Origin: Paracoccaceae bacterium
GTDB lineage: Bacteria > Pseudomonadota > Alphaproteobacteria > Rhodobacterales > Rhodobacteraceae
Length of the DNA: 6,304 nt
NCBI GenBank assembly: GCA_013214715.1
Contig: JABSSB010000204.1
Coordinates: 1-6,304 of the forward strand
Direction: 5' to 3'
Positions within the stretch are counted from its first letter, which is position 1. Every line of letters starts with the position of its first letter. Of the stretch, positions 5,202 to 6,304 are shown piece by piece. Under the pieces are notes generated by a model that did not search any database, was not told the origin of the DNA, and worked only from the letters and a program-made list of their open reading frames with translations. Both the position numbers and the translations under genes were made by a program.

Positions 5202-6304
5202 ATGGCTCAAAACATGATGGAGGAATTCGAAGCCCTCCTGCAAGAAAGCTTCGAGATGGACACCCCCGACGAGGGGTCCGTGGTCAAAGGCAAGGTCATC
5301 GCGATCGAAGCCGGTCAGGCCATCATTGATGTCGGCTACAAAATGGAAGGCCGCGTCGATCTGAAAGAATTCGCAAATCCAGGCGAAGCGCCCGAAATCG
5401 CTGTCGGTGACGAGGTTGAAGTCTACCTCCGCGCCGCAGAAAACGCCCGTGGCGAAGCCGTCATCTCGCGCGAGATGGCCCGCCGCGAAGAAGCCTGGGA
5501 CCGTCTGGAAAAAGCCTATGCCGACGACGCCCGCGTCGAAGGCGCGATCTTCGGTCGTGTTAAAGGCGGCTTCACCGTCGATCTGGGTGGCGCGGTTGCG
5601 TTCCTGCCCGGCTCGCAGGTTGATGTGCGCCCCGTGCGCGACGCCGGCCCGCTGATGGGCCTCAAGCAGCCCTTCCAGATCCTGAAAATGGACCGCCGCC
5701 GTGGCAACATCGTTGTCTCGCGCCGTGCCATCCTGGAAGAAAGCCGCGCCGAACAGCGCGCCGAAGTCATCGGCAAGCTGCAGGAAGGCGATGCCGTGGA
5801 CGGCGTGGTCAAGAACATCACCGAATACGGGGCCTTTGTGGACCTCGGCGGTGTGGACGGCCTGCTGCACGTCACCGACATGGCCTGGCGCCGTGTGAAT
5901 CACCCGTCCGAGATCCTGACCATCGGCGAAACCGTCAAGGTTCAGGTGATCAAGATCAACAAGGAAACCCACCGCATCAGCCTCGGCATGAAGCAGCTGC
6001 AGGAAGATCCGTGGGATCTGGTTGGCGCCAAGTATCCGCTGGAATCGGTGCATACCGGCCGCGTCACCAACATCACCGATTACGGTGCGTTTGTTGAGCT
6101 TGAGCCCGGCGTTGAAGGTCTGGTCCATGTCTCGGAAATGTCCTGGACCAAGAAGAACGTGCATCCTGGCAAGATCGTTTCGACCAGCCAGGAAGTCGAG
6201 GTTATGGTTCTGGAAATCGACGGCGCCAAGCGTCGCGTGTCTCTGGGCCTCAAGCAGACCATGCGCAACCCGTGGGAAGTGTTCGCAGAAACCCATCCCG
6301 AAGG
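5202..6304 (+). CDS. rpsA: 30S ribosomal protein S1, N-terminal part (continues beyond window)
   Basis: S1 binds mRNA on the 30S subunit and helps unfold and load it. The visible 367 residues begin MAQNMMEEFEALLQESFEMD and include four S1 RNA-binding repeats at about 25-91, 109-175, 196-264 and 283-351. The third and fourth show the classic pattern ITEYGAFVDLGGVDGLLHVTD (206-226) and ITDYGAFVELEPGVEGLVHV (291-310). Alphaproteobacterial S1 is usually about 550-560 residues with six repeats, so roughly one third lies outside. The ATG at 5202 follows only a weak AGGAA (5186-5190, eleven bases away); a poor ribosome binding site is also typical of E. coli rpsA, whose translation S1 represses itself. 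An in-frame ATG at 5181 would add seven residues but has no close ribosome binding site. The long structured leader suggests control before translation. Confidence 0.97.
   Translation, partial: MAQNMMEEFEALLQESFEMDTPDEGSVVKGKVIAIEAGQAIIDVGYKMEGRVDLKEFANPGEAPEIAVGDEVEVYLRAAENARGEAVISREMARREEAWDRLEKAYADDARVEGAIFGRVKGGFTVDLGGAVAFLPGSQVDVRPVRDAGPLMGLKQPFQILKMDRRRGNIVVSRRAILEESRAEQRAEVIGKLQEGDAVDGVVKNITEYGAFVDLGGVDGLLHVTDMAWRRVNHPSEILTIGETVKVQVIKINKETHRISLGMKQLQEDPWDLVGAKYPLESVHTGRVTNITDYGAFVELEPGVEGLVHVSEMSWTKKNVHPGKIVSTSQEVEVMVLEIDGAKRRVSLGLKQTMRNPWEVFAETHPE

Noticed and set aside
5199..6296. 365-codon open frame on the minus strand opposite rpsA
   Set aside because: It mirrors rpsA codons and has Phe/His/Asp-rich low-complexity composition. 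rpsA motifs on the plus strand are unambiguous.

Overview
The window carries GC-rich chromosomal DNA with the aroA-cmk-rpsA core gene order. Together with the very Roseobacter-like start of ribosomal protein S1, this points to an alphaproteobacterium of the Rhodobacteraceae (Roseobacter group). Species cannot be named from the sequence alone.

Layout. On the minus strand, reading leftwards from about 850, there is a small DUF454/YbaN-type membrane protein (850-470). After 45 bases comes a sulfotransferase-family gene whose 3' end lies beyond the left edge. The sulfotransferase reading frame is broken near its start: an imperfect 13-base tandem duplication (363-388) separates the initiation region (ATG at 424) from the rest of the protein. 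On the plus strand, a 100-base divergent spacer leads to aroA (951-2297, class II EPSP synthase). A 98-base spacer with a perfect 12-base inverted repeat follows, then cmk (2396-2998, cytidylate kinase), then a flavin-dependent tryptophan-halogenase-family gene (GTG start, 3190-4881). A 320-base non-coding stretch separates this from rpsA (from 5202, running off the right edge, four S1 repeats visible).

How the genes relate. aroA, cmk and rpsA are housekeeping genes often found next to each other in proteobacteria: shikimate pathway, pyrimidine nucleotide metabolism and translation. The halogenase-family gene interrupts this group and has nothing around it that a halogenation pathway would need. 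There is no flavin reductase, transporter, TonB receptor or biosynthetic partner in the window. Its key residues look intact, so it is probably a working flavoenzyme with an unknown substrate.

The most interesting parts are (1) the halogenase in a core-gene cluster, (2) the 4882-5201 spacer, which holds two hairpins, a plausible promoter and then a terminator-like hairpin with a T-rich tail upstream of rpsA, suggesting attenuation or a short RNA, and (3) the frameshifted sulfotransferase. No tRNA, rRNA, CRISPR array, insertion sequence or attachment site was recognised.
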